Of a DNA stretch of 64,000 bases, positions 28,501-48,835 are shown one piece after another. The stretch is taken from positions 868,001 to 932,000 of the forward strand of contig NZ_CP048814.1 in assembly GCF_014217785.1 (NCBI RefSeq). The letters are read 5' to 3'. Under the pieces are notes generated by a model, which saw nothing but the letters and a program-made list of their open reading frames with translations, searched no databases and was not told the origin of the DNA. The DNA is from Rhodococcus triatomae. GTDB lineage: Bacteria > Actinomycetota > Actinomycetes > Mycobacteriales > Mycobacteriaceae. The position numbers and the translations under genes are program-made. Within the stretch, counting starts at the first letter, position 1; every line of letters begins with the position of its first letter.

Positions 28501-31500
28501 CGCGGGTCGGGTCCGGTCGACGGGGAGAGGCATCTCCTCGGGAAGGCCGTCCAGGGTCCGGGCCCAGAACCCGAGTGCGGCGTCTCCGGCCCCGTCCGCG
28601 AGCACCTCCTGCTGCCACAGGGTGTAGTCGGCGTACTGGACCGGGAGCGGCTGCCAATCCGGAGCCCGCCCGGCGACCCGGGCGAGATACGCGCGACCGA
28701 GATCGCCCAGCAACGGCGCATCGGACCATTCGTCGGTCGCGACGTGGTGCAGCGCCAGCGCGACCAGATACCGCTCGGTGTCGACGCGAACGAGAGTGAG
28801 GCGGATCGGAAGATCCTTGCGCAGATCGAAGTTCGCGGTCAGCCGTGCGGTCGCGAGTACGCGGGCCGCCGCCTCCGGGTCGGTCTCGCCGGTCACGTCG
28901 ACGTAGTCGAAGCGCAGCTGATCGTCCACCGCGGTGCCGGGCTCGAGGATCTGCTGGAACGCGCCTTCCGGAGTCGCGTCGACGAGCGTTCGCAGACTCT
29001 CGTGCCGGGTGACCACGTCCACGAATCCCGCGCGCAGCGCGTCGGGGTCCACGGTTCCGTGCAGTACGGCGACGTGTGCGTAGTGGTAGGGCAGGCTGTC
29101 GCGCTGCATCTGCTGCAGCATCCACAGTCGCTCCTGCGCGGCGGACAGCGGAATGCGTTCCGGCCGCGGTCCCGCGACGATCGCGGGCTTCGCCCGCTCG
29201 GCCGACGGCAGTCTCGACGCGAGGGCCGCTACCGTACGTGCCTCGAAGAGGTCCCGGATGCTCAACTGGACGTCGAACTCCGTCCGGACCCGGCTGACCA
29301 CGCGCATCGCGATCATCGAATGGCCGCCGAGTTCGAAGAAGTCGTCCTCGGCCCCGACGGTCTCGATGCCCAGCAGTTCGGCGAAGATCGCACACAGCTC
29401 GCGCTCGGTGTCGGTCTGCGGCGCACGGCTCCCGACGGTGGGCCGCAGCTCCGGTTCCGGCAGCGCGGCCACGTCGAGCTTGCCGTTGACCGTCATCGGC
29501 AACGCGTCGACAGCCTGGAGGTGGCCGGGAACCATGTAGTCCGGCAACAACTCCCGCAAGTATCCGAGCAGGACGTCGACTGCGGCGTCGTTCGGCTCTC
29601 CGGTGCACACCACGTACGCCGCGAGTCGCCGGGTGTCCGGAACGAGGGGGTCCGGGACCGCGATCACCGCGGCCGATGCCACCGCCGGATGGGATTCGAG
29701 CACCGACTCGATCTCGTGGAGTTCGACCCGGTATCCGCGAATCTTCACCTGGTCGTCGGTACGGCCCAGGTAGTCGATGTTGCCGTCCGGCCTGCGCCGG
29801 ACCAGGTCTCCGGTGCGGTACATGCGGGTTCCGGCGGTTCCGAACGGATCGGCGACGAACCGCTCCGCCGTGAGCCCGAAGCGGCCCAGGTAGCCGCGGG
29901 CGAGACCCACACCCGCGATGTACAGCTCACCGGCGACCCCGTCCGGAACCGGACGCAGCCACGAATCCAGGATGTGTGCCCGGGTGGATCGGATGGGGAC
30001 GCCCACCGTCGGCGTGACGCTCTCGTCGGTGCCCGCACCGAGGGTGTTGATGGTGTACTCGGTGGGCCCGTAGAGGTTGTAGCCGAGCGTTCCCTCGGTG
30101 TCCCGCAGCCGGTTCCACACCGAGTCGGGTACCGCCTCGCCCCCGAGCAGCACGAGAGGTGGACGGTGTCCGCCGTCCGCGTCGTCGAGGAGGCCGTCGG
30201 CGAACAACTGCGTGGCATAGGTCGGGGTGACGTTCACGACGTCGATCCGATGCGCATCGCAGTAGTCGACGAGGGCGAGCGAATCGCGCCGCAGTTCCTC
30301 GTCACAGACGTGGACCTCGTGGCCCTCGACGAGCCACAGCAGTTCCTCCCAGGACATGTCGAAGGCGAAGGAGACGGTGTGTGCCACCCGCATCCGCCGC
30401 CCGCCGACGGAGTCCACCACCGGATCGAAGATCGCATCCTGGTGGTTGCGCTGCATGTTGGTCAGTCCCCGGTACGGCGTGACGACGCCCTTCGGGGTGC
30501 CCGTCGATCCGGACGTGTAGATGACGTAGGCCGGGTGGTCGAGCCGGCCCGCGGATCCCGGTGCGAACGCCCCGAGTTCGGCATCGGACAGTGCTTCCGC
30601 GACCCGGACGGGAGCCGAGCTGCCCGCACGGTCGACGCACAGCGAGCGTTCGGCGGGAAGCCCCAGCCGTTCCCGGACGGAATCGGTGGTGACGAACAGT
30701 ACCGGCCGGGCGTCGTCGACGACGGTACGCAGCCGGCCGTCGGGCTGATCGAGCTCGAGCGGGAGGTAGGCGGCACCCGTGCGCAGGACGGCGAACAACG
30801 CGACCACCATGTCGACCGAACGCGGCAGGCCGAGCGCCACGACGACCTCGGGCCGGGCGCCGCGACGGATCAACTCACGGGCCAGGGCCTCGATGCGGAC
30901 CGACAGCTCACCGTAGGTGCAGTTCTGCTCGCCGAACACGAGCGCGGTGCGATCCGGAATCCGTGCGGCACGCCCCAGCAGCATCTCCGCGACGGTGGCG
31001 TCCTCGACTGCGGGAAGCGTTGCCCGCCATTCGTTCTCGGCGTCGGTGCGTTCGGTGGGCGTGAGCGCGTCGACGGTTCCGACCGCTCGGGCGAGGTCCC
31101 CCGTGAGTAGGTCGAGGAGGGCGAGGAAGCGCTCGTGCAGCGCCCGCGCTCTCGACTCGGGAACCAGATCGTGGCGGTAGTCGATCTTCACGTGCAGCGA
31201 GTCGCCGGGCGACACGACGACGGCGAGCGGGTAGTGGGTGTGGTCGAGGCTGTCCTCGGCCACGATGCCGTAGCGGTCGGACTGCGCCGCCATCGTCGCG
31301 GCGTCCTTGAAGTTCTGCAGCACGAAGAGCGTGTCGAACAGTTCGCCGTGGCCGACTGCCTGTTGGATCTCGCCGAGGCCGAGGTATTCGTGCTCCATCC
31401 GCTGGACGTACTCGTCCTGCATCCGGCGCAACAGATCCGCCAGGGTTTCCGCGGGGTCGAGCGTCACCCGGATCGGGACGGTGTTGAGGAACATGCCGAC

Positions 31501-34500
31501 GACCCGGTCGAGGCCGTCGATCTCGGTGGGGCGGCCGGCGACGGTGGACCCGAACACGACGTCACTGCGGCCGGATTCGGCGGAGAGCAGAAGGCCCATG
31601 ACCGCGTTCATCAGTGCGTTGAGCGTCACGCCCGCGTGCCGGGCTCGCTCGCGCAGCGCCGCCGTCACGTCCTCCGACACGTACGACTCGATCCGGTGCG
31701 GGACGACGGCGGATCGGTCCCGCACCGTGCCCGCGAGCAGCGTCGGCTCGTCGAATCCGGTGAACGCCCGGCGCCACGACTGCGCCGCGGCCTCGGGGTC
31801 CCGGCGCCCCAGCCAGGCCAGGTAGTCGGTGAACTGCGCTGTCGACAGCCGAGGATCGTCGCCCGCGTAGAAGGCGAGGAGCTGGTCGACGACCAGCGCC
31901 CCGGACCAGCCGTCCCACACGATGAACTCGCGGTTGACCACGAGCCGGTCGACATCGCCCAGGTGCACGAGCAGCATCCGCCACAGCGGAGGGGCGGCGA
32001 GGTCGAACGGCAGCCGCCGGTCCTCCTCCATCAGTTCCCGGGCGCGCGCCTGCTGCTGGTCCGGCGGGAGACCGGTGAGGTCGATCTCGGTGAACGGCAC
32101 CTCCAGTCCGACACCGATGAACTGCACCGGGTCGGCGACCCCGTCGCCCACGAATCCGGCACGGACGGTGGGATTCTCCTCGAGCAGCCGGGCCGCGGCA
32201 CGGCGCATCCGGGCCACGTCGATGCGGTGGCCGAAATCGAGTGAGAACTGGGCGGTGTAGATGTCGGTGCCGTCGTCGAACGTGGACTGGAAGTAGAGAC
32301 CTCGCTGCAACGGCGACAGCGGCCAGATGTCCGCGATCTCCACCTCGGTCGCTGCTTGCACGCGGTCGATCTCGGCCTGGCCGAGGTCGATGTGCGCCAG
32401 GTCCGACGGAGTCAGCCCGCCGGTGCCTCCGGCTTCGGCGATGTCCCCGGCCGCCTGCCGCCACAGCCGGGCGAGCTCGTCCAGATCGGCGGGCGCGAGC
32501 CCGTGGTCGGAGTGCAGGACCGCGGTGTCCGTGGCGGGGTCGATCGCGATGTCGAGGACGTACTCCCGCAACCGGTCTCCCCCGATCCGGACCAGCACCT
32601 GGGGGGCGGGCGACATGGCCAGCGCGGGCCCCGCCTGGACGTTCGCGTAGCGCAGCATCGGCCATCCGATGCCGCCGTCGGGGGTCGCCCGCGCCGCCTC
32701 CTTCGCGGCGCGCAGGACGGCCTGCGCGTCCTCCGTGGCGTCGGTGAGGGGCAGGCGCACCGGTGCGACCCAGCCGAGCGGGCCGACGGTGCGGTCGAGC
32801 TGCGTTTCCCCGCCGAGACCGTCGCGGCCGTCGTGCCAGGCGTCGATCACGAGCGCGTCACCGCGACGGCCGCTCCAGCGACTCACCGCGAGTGCCGTCG
32901 CGGCGGACCAGACATCGATCTCGGTCCCTTTCACGAGCGCGGCGGCTGCTGCCGCACCGGCGGGGAGCGCGACCACCACGTCGGCCGGCGCCGAGATACC
33001 ACCGGTCACCGCAGGAACGAGTTCGCCACCGGCGGCGGCGATCTCCATCCAGGTCGTGATCTCGGCAAGACGATCCGGCGCGGACGCCGCGGTGGTGAAG
33101 TTCCGGGCGTGCGCCTTCAGCGACGTCGGCACGGACGGCAGGTGCACGTCACGACCCGCCGTGACGGCGGCCAGAGCGGACCGGAGGTCGGCGAGCACCA
33201 CGTCCCACGATCTCGGATCGAGGATCGCCGCCGCACCCACGACGGTCACCTCGTCGGTGCCCGGCCGGAACCGGACGGCGAGCGGCCGCCGGGCCGTGAC
33301 GTCCGGGTCGTCGTCGCCGAGCAGGGCCTCCGGTATGACGGCCGCGGAGTCCGCGACGTCGAGTGTCCACAGGATCGGCGTCGGTGTACTCAGCTGCGCC
33401 CGGAGCCCGTGGTGGTGGGTCTGCAGGGCGCGGATCGCGCCGACGACGTGCTCCCGGGTGGTGCCCGCGGGCACGGGGACCGAGGCGCACCGGGTGCGGG
33501 CGGGCGATCCGCCCGCGTCGCGCAGCGCGGCGAGCGACGGGAGCAGAGCCAGTGGCCCGGCGCCGTCCTCGTCGTGAGCGCCCCGGGGCCGCACCGACCA
33601 CACCGGCGCGTCGGGGTCGGCGAGGAAGGCGTCGAGGAAATCGCGCAGACCGCGGGCACATTCGGCCGCCTCGTCCGCGCAGTCCGGGTGGGCCCTGACG
33701 TTGACATCGATCGGTAGACCCGATTTGTGCAGGACCACGGTGAATTCGAGTTCGCCGACGGGCCCGGACGAGAGGACGTGGCCCTCGGTGACGTCGCCGA
33801 TCGCGTCCTTGGCGATCGACGCGGGCATGACGTTGATGCCGATGCCGGGCGGACGCCACGAGGGGTCACGTTCGGCCAGTTCGCGGCCCAGTTCCTCGCC
33901 GCGGTAGCGCCCGTGTTTGAGGAGCTTCCAGAGTTTGTGCTCGACGGCGGAGGCCACCTCGCACAGTCGCGCGGACTCGGGAACCTCGAACCGAAGCGGC
34001 AGGACGCTCGCGACCATCGCGGGCATCGCGCGCAGGTCCCTGGTGCCGCGGGCCGTCGTCGGGAGCGAGAAGACGGCGTCGTGGGTGCCGGTGGTACGAG
34101 CCAGGTAGGAACCGAAGAGCGCGATGAGCAGGTGGGAGAGCCGGAGCCCGTGTGCGCGCGCGTAGTCGTCGAGGCGCTCCCGGCGGGATTCGTCGATCGC
34201 CCAGGTGTCCGTCATGACGGCGGGGGCGGGCCGCAGCGGTCCGGCCGACAGATGCGGGATCTGCGGAAGATCGCCCAATTCGGCGAGCCAGTACTGCCGG
34301 TCCTCCCGGAACAGGGCTCCGTCCACGTACTCGACGTCGGCGGCCACGTACCGCTCGACGGTCCACTCGGATGCGGTCTCCGGAACGTTGTGACGCGCGT
34401 AGGCCTTGGCGATCCGCCCCACCACCAGTGAGATTCCGAAACCGTCGTTCACGATGTGGTGGTACTGCTGGTACATCCGGATGACGTCGTCGGCCAGCCG

Positions 34501-34866
34501 GTGCAACGTGAACGTGAAGAGCAGGTCGGTGGCCAGGTCCACCGGCTCGCGCATCTTCGCCTGCATCCACGCGGTGGACGCCGCCGCGGGGTCGTCGGTG
34601 CCCCGGAAGTCGACGATGTCGAGCGTCCAGTCGCGGTCGGCACGCGGGATCTGGACGAGGGTGCCGTCGGCGTCGATGTCGAAGTTGACGTGCAGCGTCT
34701 GCGCCTGGTCGAGTACGGCCTTCGCGGTCGACGCCAACCGTTCGACGTCGACCTCTCCGAAGGTCTCGGTGTACATGCCGGTGTTGTAGAGGTGGCCCAC
34801 CGGGTCGAGCTGATGCCCGAAATAGATGCTCCGCTGCGCGGCGGTGACCGGGAATGCCGACTGCAC
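22579..34866 (-). CDS. NRPS1: C-E*-C*-A(Orn)-PCP-C-A(Ser)-PCP-C-A-PCP siderophore synthetase
   Basis: About 4095 residues; I chose the GTG at 34866 (GGAG 9 bases upstream, and [12 protein letters not shown] follows as in starter C domains). In nucleotide order: starter-like C about 34860-33590 with intact HHIVNDG (His136-His137); an epimerase-like domain about 33570-32430 whose HHxxxDG reads AAAILDP; a second C about 32330-31080 reading EFIVWDG (residue 980); A1 30990-29450; PCP LGGHS near 29320; C with HHVATDE; A2 27800-26180; PCP LGGHS near 26015; C with HHIAVDE; A3 24460-22930; PCP LGCDS near 22790; then the stop, with no thioesterase. Pocket residues read by eye: A1 DMENLGLINK, the known ornithine/N-hydroxyornithine code; A2 DVWHVSLVEK, serine-like; A3 DAQEGGLVDK, unassigned. 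Starred domains lack catalytic His. Confidence 0.9.
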   Translation of the reverse strand: MQSAFPVTAAQRSIYFGHQLDPVGHLYNTGMYTETFGEVDVERLASTAKAVLDQAQTLHVNFDIDADGTLVQIPRADRDWTLDIVDFRGTDDPAAASTAWMQAKMREPVDLATDLLFTFTLHRLADDVIRMYQQYHHIVNDGFGISLVVGRIAKAYARHNVPETASEWTVERYVAADVEYVDGALFREDRQYWLAELGDLPQIPHLSAGPLRPAPAVMTDTWAIDESRRERLDDYARAHGLRLSHLLIALFGSYLARTTGTHDAVFSLPTTARGTRDLRAMPAMVASVLPLRFEVPESARLCEVASAVEHKLWKLLKHGRYRGEELGRELAERDPSWRPPGIGINVMPASIAKDAIGDVTEGHVLSSGPVGELEFTVVLHKSGLPIDVNVRAHPDCADEAAECARGLRDFLDAFLADPDAPVWSVRPRGAHDEDGAGPLALLPSLAALRDAGGSPARTRCASVPVPAGTTREHVVGAIRALQTHHHGLRAQLSTPTPILWTLDVADSAAVIPEALLGDDDPDVTARRPLAVRFRPGTDEVTVVGAAAILDPRSWDVVLADLRSALAAVTAGRDVHLPSVPTSLKAHARNFTTAASAPDRLAEITTWMEIAAAGGELVPAVTGGISAPADVVVALPAGAAAAAALVKGTEIDVWSAATALAVSRWSGRRGDALVIDAWHDGRDGLGGETQLDRTVGPLGWVAPVRLPLTDATEDAQAVLRAAKEAARATPDGGIGWPMLRYANVQAGPALAMSPAPQVLVRIGGDRLREYVLDIAIDPATDTAVLHSDHGLAPADLDELARLWRQAAGDIAEAGGTGGLTPSDLAHIDLGQAEIDRVQAATEVEIADIWPLSPLQRGLYFQSTFDDGTDIYTAQFSLDFGHRIDVARMRRAAARLLEENPTVRAGFVGDGVADPVQFIGVGLEVPFTEIDLTGLPPDQQQARARELMEEDRRLPFDLAAPPLWRMLLVHLGDVDRLVVNREFIVWDGWSGALVVDQLLAFYAGDDPRLSTAQFTDYLAWLGRRDPEAAAQSWRRAFTGFDEPTLLAGTVRDRSAVVPHRIESYVSEDVTAALRERARHAGVTLNALMNAVMGLLLSAESGRSDVVFGSTVAGRPTEIDGLDRVVGMFLNTVPIRVTLDPAETLADLLRRMQDEYVQRMEHEYLGLGEIQQAVGHGELFDTLFVLQNFKDAATMAAQSDRYGIVAEDSLDHTHYPLAVVVSPGDSLHVKIDYRHDLVPESRARALHERFLALLDLLTGDLARAVGTVDALTPTERTDAENEWRATLPAVEDATVAEMLLGRAARIPDRTALVFGEQNCTYGELSVRIEALARELIRRGARPEVVVALGLPRSVDMVVALFAVLRTGAAYLPLELDQPDGRLRTVVDDARPVLFVTTDSVRERLGLPAERSLCVDRAGSSAPVRVAEALSDAELGAFAPGSAGRLDHPAYVIYTSGSTGTPKGVVTPYRGLTNMQRNHQDAIFDPVVDSVGGRRMRVAHTVSFAFDMSWEELLWLVEGHEVHVCDEELRRDSLALVDYCDAHRIDVVNVTPTYATQLFADGLLDDADGGHRPPLVLLGGEAVPDSVWNRLRDTEGTLGYNLYGPTEYTINTLGAGTDESVTPTVGVPIRSTRAHILDSWLRPVPDGVAGELYIAGVGLARGYLGRFGLTAERFVADPFGTAGTRMYRTGDLVRRRPDGNIDYLGRTDDQVKIRGYRVELHEIESVLESHPAVASAAVIAVPDPLVPDTRRLAAYVVCTGEPNDAAVDVLLGYLRELLPDYMVPGHLQAVDALPMTVNGKLDVAALPEPELRPTVGSRAPQTDTERELCAIFAELLGIETVGAEDDFFELGGHSMIAMRVVSRVRTEFDVQLSIRDLFEARTVAALASRLPSAERAKPAIVAGPRPERIPLSAAQERLWMLQQMQRDSLPYHYAHVAVLHGTVDPDALRAGFVDVVTRHESLRTLVDATPEGAFQQILEPGTAVDDQLRFDYVDVTGETDPEAAARVLATARLTANFDLRKDLPIRLTLVRVDTERYLVALALHHVATDEWSDAPLLGDLGRAYLARVAGRAPDWQPLPVQYADYTLWQQEVLADGAGDAALGFWARTLDGLPEEMPLPVDRTRPAVPTGGAGTVRAVVDPDTGAALRAVADAHGASPFMVLHAATAAALSRFGAGDDVVVGSPVSGRGDSALDDLVGFFVNTVVLRTDVSGNPTFAELVDRVRESDLLAMDHQELPFQQVVEQLAPPRVDGRNPLFQVMLSYLQRPAVLPDFLGVPTEWEPLSNVRAKFDLTVTYVDAPDTGEIAIVLEYATDLFDESTVNSLGRSLVHLLGVFTDESVRIADAALLSGEQAWAALALGDGGSTATDSIGGVLAEALSDAAARTPDAIALVGSTLTPTPTPTPTPTPAPAPVPSRVKGPFDRSDRPKATFTLTYGELAGRSRRLARHLLGRGVRPGDIVAIAVPRSIDQVVAVHAVVHAGAAYLPIDTTLPLSRIEYLLADAVPAMVLTASDVELPESGHPVIALDDPAVAAAVAELDSSVLGDTERGGALTADHPLYVIYTSGSTGKPKGVVVSHRSVANRLDWVQAESPITPQDRIVLKTPAGFDVSVWELFWPFLHGASAVVAGPRAHRDPAEVSRLVREHEVTIAHFVPSMLDEALTGDAADLASLRRIVCSGEALAPSTVRRVAHRLPAARLDNLYGPTEAAVEVSLATDLTRTATPPDIGRPGANVLLYVLDSTLRPVPQGVTGDLYIGGVQVAQGYLRRPGLTAERFVADPFGDAGDRMYRTGDLARWNSRGALDFLGRADDQVKIRGMRIELGEVAGALESLPDVARAAADVHVRDSGPALVGYVVAESGRVLDPAALRAALVGSIPDHLVPSVLVPIEDIPVSHNGKLDRRRLPRVDVLEASAGPGRAPATELESRMCALFAEALGGGVPDVGPEDSFFALGGHSLSAIRLVNAVKAEFGVDLGVREVFEAPTPAALAAACARGGVRAALPPLRRHERPANIPVSSAQRRMWILDQFGTGTGVYNVPISWRVPGVVDHAAFTAALGDLARRHEALRTVYPAGPDGEPVQVIADPADVQVPTDTATATTEDELESLLRAAARHRFDLRTEIPLRATLVDVGGAETIVVLVVHHIAVDEWSTAALLADLSAAYGLRQVGQEPEWEPLPVQYADYALWQREILGEASAPSALATAQLDHWTRTLDGIPDEIELPADRSRPARFSYRGGAVPLGVDADTVRSLRELAAAHGVSMFMLVHAAVATLLSKSGAGEDIPLGTPVSGRRDAQLEPLVGFFLNTLVLRTDLSGNPSVAELLERVRTTDLAAFENQDVPFEQVVDAVAGRRAGVRSVHPLFQTMIVYLTQPDPSELLGAAVRPQPIEPDTAKFDLSFDFVEYTGSDVVVGVIEYSADLFDRTTVTRLAEGLVALLRQLADGSATRRLSELTVLPAQDRRLIETVSQAPALAPVADTVPALFERAVAAHPDHIAVVDGEGERTFAELGDRVNRLARLLVARGVGPEVPVALLMPRTADTVAAILAVLTAGGAYVAIDPSTPASRVDTILRTSSAALVLTTEATTTTALPARGEALVLDDAATERALADLSGEPLTDAERRATLRADHPAYIVFTSGSTGIPKAVEARHGGLVALWHSHRRDLYVPTAERAGRDRLRVGHAWSFAFDASWQPQLWLLDGHTLYLVDEDTRRDPGRMVAQARRQGWDFVEVTPSHLAQLLDAGLVGENGPVALGFGGEAVTGPLWDRLRALSDSDGILSYNLYGPSESTVDALVARATRAPVPVAGGPVAGTAARILDRWLQPVPIGVTGELYLSGAGLARGYRNEPALTASRFVADPDGAPGTRMYRTGDRARWRPDGAIQYRGRGDDQVKIRGHRIEPAEIETVLLARTDIADAVVIARTDLGAPATLCAYLVPAGPRSATGEFDVEAVRTGLRAVLPDYMVPATYTVLPRIPTSANGKVDRRALPRPELDLVAYREPRTGTERVLCRAAAETLGVERVGAGDDVFALGCDSIAVMALLGKARAEGLDIDAAQVFSSTSIADLAARVDSGASESCPVDSVRAPGTARTDGDNLETTRGTR
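27661..27690 (+). repeat. (GGGGGT)5 microsatellite inside an A domain
   Basis: Five perfect GGGGGT units on the plus strand, flanked by further imperfect G-rich copies from about 27640. On the coding strand they add a Thr-Pro repeat followed by Ala-Pro repeats, placed between the first strand of A2 and the conserved TYGEL motif. The plus strand can form a G-quadruplex. Unit length is a multiple of three, so slippage keeps the frame. Confidence 0.95.
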
Positions 34867-34965
34867 CTGTGTGTTCTCCGTACTTCCTGTGGACCGACAC
34901 CACGGCGTCGGCGATCTGAGCCGTACGACTCCGCACCGGAGATCCGGGTCGTACGGCCCCGGGGA

Positions 34966-34984
34966 TTCGGTTAGCCTACCCAAA
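34966..34984. promoter_or_regulatory. IdeR/DtxR-type iron box upstream of NRPS1
   Basis: TTCGGTTAGCCTACCCAAA matches the consensus at 15 of 19 positions, the best of the six sites. It lies 100 bp upstream of the proposed NRPS1 start and just after the NRPS2 stop at 35024, so NRPS1 and the six coupled genes behind it have their own iron-controlled promoter. Confidence 0.75.
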
Positions 34985-35023
34985 GGGTTGGCCGGGCCGG
35001 AATCCTCCCCACCTGCGACGGCG

Positions 35024-45788
<10,765 letters not shown>

Positions 45789-45840
45789 CCGAAATCCTCC
45801 GCGTCTGTCAGAAGCACACCCCATCCCGCGAACAGCAGGG

Positions 45841-45859
45841 TTAGGAGTGCCTAACCATA
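45841..45859. promoter_or_regulatory. IdeR/DtxR-type iron box between NRPS2 and the SIP gene
   Basis: TTAGGAGTGCCTAACCATA matches 13 of 19 consensus positions. It includes the perfect inverted repeat GGTTAGG-N4-CCTAACC at 45839-45856. It lies 53 bp upstream of the NRPS2 start on one side and 67 bp upstream of the proposed reductase start on the other, so it probably represses both divergent genes. Confidence 0.75.
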
Positions 45860-45925
45860 ACAGGTAGGATGAGCCGGTCCGATGCGCTGCACCGGGCCGC
45901 CCACCAGCGAAAGGACGACGGTCTC

Positions 45926-46798
45926 ATGCCGGTCACCACTCCGTCCCGTCGGCTCGACCTACCCATCGTGCTGCGGAAGCTGACCGTGCTCCGTACGGCG
46001 GAGGTGACCCCACGCATGAGGCGGATCACCCTCGGCGGAGAGCAACTCGGGGCCTTCTCCGCTGCGGGTCACGATCTGCCCGCCTTCACCACCCGCGGCG
46101 CGGACGACTACGTCAAGTTGTTCTTCCCCGAGCCCGGTGGCGAGCCGGTGCTGCCCGAGCAGCACGACGGGCATCTGCACTGGCCACGCAAGCCGGCTCC
46201 CCTCGCCCGCGCCTACACGGTGCGCAGGTACGACGCGGATCTCGGCGAGCTCGATCTCGATTTCGTCCTGCACGGCCACGGCGTGGCGGGCAACTGGGCA
46301 CGGGATGCACGACCGGGCGACGAGATCCATCTGGCCGGGCCCAAGATCTCGACCGTCCCACCCGTCGGGGCCTCCTGGTGGCTGCTGGCCGGCGACGAGA
46401 CGGCACTCCCCGCCGTCGGTCACTACCTCGACGACGCCGACGGCACGGTCGACCTGCACGCGTTCGTCCTCGTCGACGGTCCCGAGGAGGAGCAGCGGGA
46501 GCTGACGGGCGTCCGGTGGGTCCACCGCCGGTCCGGCGTCGCGGACGCCGAACTGCTCGCACAGGCCGTCCGCGACCACTCCCTCCCCGAGGGCGAGGGC
46601 TGGATGTGGATCGCCGGTGAGGCCGGAATCGTCCGCGAACTCCGTGCCGTCGCCAAGCATCTCGGGATACCCAAGCCGATGCTCGATGCGTCCGGCTACT
46701 GGCGGGCGGACGCGGGCTCGAGCGCACTCGGGCGTATCCGGGCGCTGCGCGACCAGGCCGTCGAATCGCTCGAGCACCGTCGCCGCGAGCACGTCTGA
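45926..46798 (+). CDS. siderophore-interacting protein (FAD ferric-siderophore reductase)
   Basis: 290 residues from ATG 45926, preceded by AAGGA at 10-base spacing; an in-frame ATG at 45869 would give 309 residues but sits almost on the iron box without a proper ribosome site. It has the SIP/ViuB layout: an N-terminal FAD-binding barrel with RAYTVRRYD near residue 95, then a NAD(P)H-binding part with WWLLAGDETALPAVGHYL near residue 150, and a C-terminal WRADAGSSALGRIRALRDQ. These enzymes reduce ferric siderophores in the cytoplasm to release ferrous iron. It is divergent from NRPS2 with a shared iron box, and convergent with panD at a 32-bp gap. Confidence 0.9.
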   Translation: MPVTTPSRRLDLPIVLRKLTVLRTAEVTPRMRRITLGGEQLGAFSAAGHDLPAFTTRGADDYVKLFFPEPGGEPVLPEQHDGHLHWPRKPAPLARAYTVRRYDADLGELDLDFVLHGHGVAGNWARDARPGDEIHLAGPKISTVPPVGASWWLLAGDETALPAVGHYLDDADGTVDLHAFVLVDGPEEEQRELTGVRWVHRRSGVADAELLAQAVRDHSLPEGEGWMWIAGEAGIVRELRAVAKHLGIPKPMLDASGYWRADAGSSALGRIRALRDQAVESLEHRRREHV

Positions 46799-46830
46799 CT
46801 CGCGGCGGCCGGGCCGAACACGCACAATTC

Positions 46831-47241
46831 CTATCTCGTGGCCAGCTGATCCCGCGCGCCGGGAACCGGCTCGGCCGGGTCGGACCCGAGGGCCACGATC
46901 CGGTTGGCGGAGTTCACGTGGACCACTCGCGGCAGGTACGCGCGGGACGTGGCGTCGTCCATGTGCTTGTACGACATGATGATCACCAGATGCCCGGGCG
47001 AGATCAGATGCGCCGCGGCACCGTTGATTCCGATCACTCCCGAACCCCGTTCCCCGGTGATCGCGTAGGTCTCGAGCCGGGAGCCGTTGTCGATGTCGAC
47101 GATGTGCACCTGCTCGCCCTCGAGGAGATCGGCCGCGTCCATCAGGTCCGCGTCGATCGTCACCGAACCCACGTAGTGCAGATCCGCCTGGGTGACGGTG
47201 GCGCGGTGGATCTTGCCCGACATCATGATGCGGTACATCAT
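46831..47241 (-). CDS. panD: aspartate 1-decarboxylase (beta-alanine synthesis)
   Basis: 136 residues. The family's self-cleaving Gly-Ser pair is present (Y-V-Gly25-Ser26-V); Ser26 would become the pyruvoyl cofactor. [19 protein letters not shown] and the later [12 protein letters not shown] are standard PanD motifs, and the length matches (about 126-140). It converts aspartate to beta-alanine. The ATG at 47241 overlaps the isochorismatase stop by 4 bases, so it is translated as part of the DHB operon rather than a pantothenate operon. With a beta-alanine-like A-domain pocket in NRPS2, it most likely feeds the siderophore; supply for coenzyme A is the alternative. Confidence 0.92.
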   Translation of the reverse strand: MMYRIMMSGKIHRATVTQADLHYVGSVTIDADLMDAADLLEGEQVHIVDIDNGSRLETYAITGERGSGVIGINGAAAHLISPGHLVIIMSYKHMDDATSRAYLPRVVHVNSANRIVALGSDPAEPVPGARDQLATR

Positions 47242-47951
47242 CTTCCCTTCGCGGCCACGTCGAGGCTCGCCGCTACCGGATTCGAGAGGGCCGCGTTCGA
47301 CAGTGCCGGATGCGCACCGGCCTCGATCGCGGCGACGACGTCGTCGGTGACGGTCACCTTCCCGCACCGCTTCGCGGTGTAGTCGAGTGCCATCAGGTGC
47401 TCGTCGCGGGAGAAGTCCGCCGTCGCGTCGGCGACCAGGAACGGGGCGACGTCGTTCATGAAGGCGTCGGCCGCACTGAGCATGCACCCCATGTGGGTGT
47501 ACACGCCGGTGACGATGAGTTGGTCACGCCCGAAATGGCCGAGCAACTGGCGCAGGTCCGTGCGCTGGAACGCCGAATACCGCCACTTGGTGACCTGGAT
47601 GTCCGACTCGATCGGGGCAAGTTCCTCGACCACCTCGGTGTCGCGCCCCGTCGTGAGCCCCACACCCCAGAAGTCCGCCAGGATCCCGCGACGGGACGGG
47701 TGCTGATCGCCCGGCTGCATGGTGTAGATCACCGGGATCGAGGCGCGCGCACAGGCGGCGCGGATCGCCTGGATGTTCGCGAGCGCCGTGGACAGCGGCT
47801 CGGCCGTCTTGTCGTAGGCGTCGATGAAGTACTTCTGCATGTCGTGGATCAGCAGAGCGCAACGGTCGGTGTCGAGAGCCCAGTCCACTCGCGCCTCGGG
47901 CACGTCGGGCCTGCCCGGCAGGGAGTACGGGGCGATACCGGGGATAGCCAA
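47238..47951 (-). CDS. dhbB: isochorismatase (DhbB/EntB type) without carrier domain
   Basis: 237 residues from TTG 47951, chosen because AAGGAG lies about 8 bases upstream and the protein then begins [12 protein letters not shown], as EntB and DhbB do. Catalytic Asp is in [10 protein letters not shown] and the nucleophile is in [11 protein letters not shown], where EntB has the same GVYAHIG-type motif. It hydrolyses isochorismate to 2,3-dihydro-2,3-dihydroxybenzoate and pyruvate. EntB and DhbB carry an aryl carrier domain at the C-terminus; this protein ends about 20 residues after the catalytic domain, so the carrier must be elsewhere. Middle gene of dhbA-dhbB-panD. Confidence 0.9.
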   Translation of the reverse strand: MAIPGIAPYSLPGRPDVPEARVDWALDTDRCALLIHDMQKYFIDAYDKTAEPLSTALANIQAIRAACARASIPVIYTMQPGDQHPSRRGILADFWGVGLTTGRDTEVVEELAPIESDIQVTKWRYSAFQRTDLRQLLGHFGRDQLIVTGVYTHMGCMLSAADAFMNDVAPFLVADATADFSRDEHLMALDYTAKRCGKVTVTDDVVAAIEAGAHPALSNAALSNPVAASLDVAAKGR

Positions 47952-48012
47952 TTCTGGCACTCCTTCGTCGAATCGGTGTGATGGTCGGTGGTGGCACGGC
48001 GGGGCGGGAGGC

Positions 48013-48783
48013 TCACATGTCGAGCGTCGCTCCCCCGTCGACGCGCAGGTCGTGCATCGTGATGTGCCTGGCGGCATCGGAACTCAGGAACACGGCGGCC
48101 TCGGCGATGTCCTCCGGTTGCGCGAGACGCGCCAGCGGGATACCCAGCCGGTACGCCGCCGGATCACCCGCGATGACGGCGGCGGAGCGATCCCCGTCGT
48201 CCCACATCCCCCGCAACATGGGAGTGTCGGTCGATCCCGGGGAGATGACATTGCACCGCACCCCCCGCGCGGCGACCTCGAGGCCCAGCGACCGGACGTA
48301 CGCGGTCGCCGCCGCCTTGGACGCGCCGTACGCGGCCATGTTCGCCCGGGGCGTCGATGCGGCATTCGAGCTCACGACGGTGAGCGCGCCGCCACCGGCG
48401 TCGACGAATCGGCGCGCCGCCTCGGACGCGACGACGACGGTGCCGGTGGCGTTGACCGCGAGACAGTGCAGCCAGTCGTCCCCCGCCCCGTCGAGTCCCG
48501 AACCGGTGCGGAGAACACCGGCGGCGTGGACCAGCACCGTCGGCGTTCCCAGCCGAGCGGTGGTGAGGTCGAACGCGTCGCGAACCGAGGCGGTGTCGGT
48601 GACGTCCACCGAGAGACCGAGCCCGCCCTGCGGCACACTCGGCTCAGGGACGGGATCGAGGTCCCACATCGCCACCGTCGCACCTGCACGCGCGAAGGCC
48701 GACGCCGTCGCGGCACCGATCCCTCCGGACGCACCGGTGACGATCACGGTGCGTCCCGCCAGTCCTGTCATGCGCATCAGCAT
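48013..48783 (-). CDS. dhbA: 2,3-dihydro-2,3-dihydroxybenzoate dehydrogenase (SDR)
   Basis: 256 residues. Short-chain dehydrogenase with TGASGGIG near residue 16, an NAAG-like segment (HAAGV), catalytic Ser in VVSSNAAS and YxxxK as YGASK. It oxidises dihydro-DHB to 2,3-dihydroxybenzoate with NAD. Assignment as DhbA/EntA rests on the general fold plus its place between isochorismatase and the DHB ligase. ATG 48783 has AAGGA 6 bases upstream, inside the iron box; ATGs at 48777 and 48771 are alternatives and would free the operator from the coding sequence. First gene of the minus-strand DHB operon. Confidence 0.88.
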   Translation of the reverse strand: MLMRMTGLAGRTVIVTGASGGIGAATASAFARAGATVAMWDLDPVPEPSVPQGGLGLSVDVTDTASVRDAFDLTTARLGTPTVLVHAAGVLRTGSGLDGAGDDWLHCLAVNATGTVVVASEAARRFVDAGGGALTVVSSNAASTPRANMAAYGASKAAATAYVRSLGLEVAARGVRCNVISPGSTDTPMLRGMWDDGDRSAAVIAGDPAAYRLGIPLARLAQPEDIAEAAVFLSSDAARHITMHDLRVDGGATLDM

Positions 48784-48795
48784 AGGCTATCCTTA
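48777..48795. promoter_or_regulatory. IdeR/DtxR-type iron box between dhbA and dhbE
   Basis: TCAGCATAGGCTATCCTTA matches 14 of 19 consensus positions. It overlaps the dhbA ribosome site and first codons on the minus strand and lies 40 bp before the dhbE start on the plus strand. It should repress both halves of the DHB pathway in iron-replete cells. Confidence 0.7.
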
Positions 48796-48835
48796 GCGAA
48801 GTTTCGTGCCCGCCCTCGGTCTCAGGAGTACGCAC

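Noticed and set aside
27889..31110. Plus-strand 1073-codon open frame antisense to NRPS1
   Set aside because: It lies wholly opposite conserved C and A domains, is full of Arg/Gly/His without any fold, and arises from the GC-rich third positions of the real gene. The same holds for 35477-38473 and other long antisense frames.
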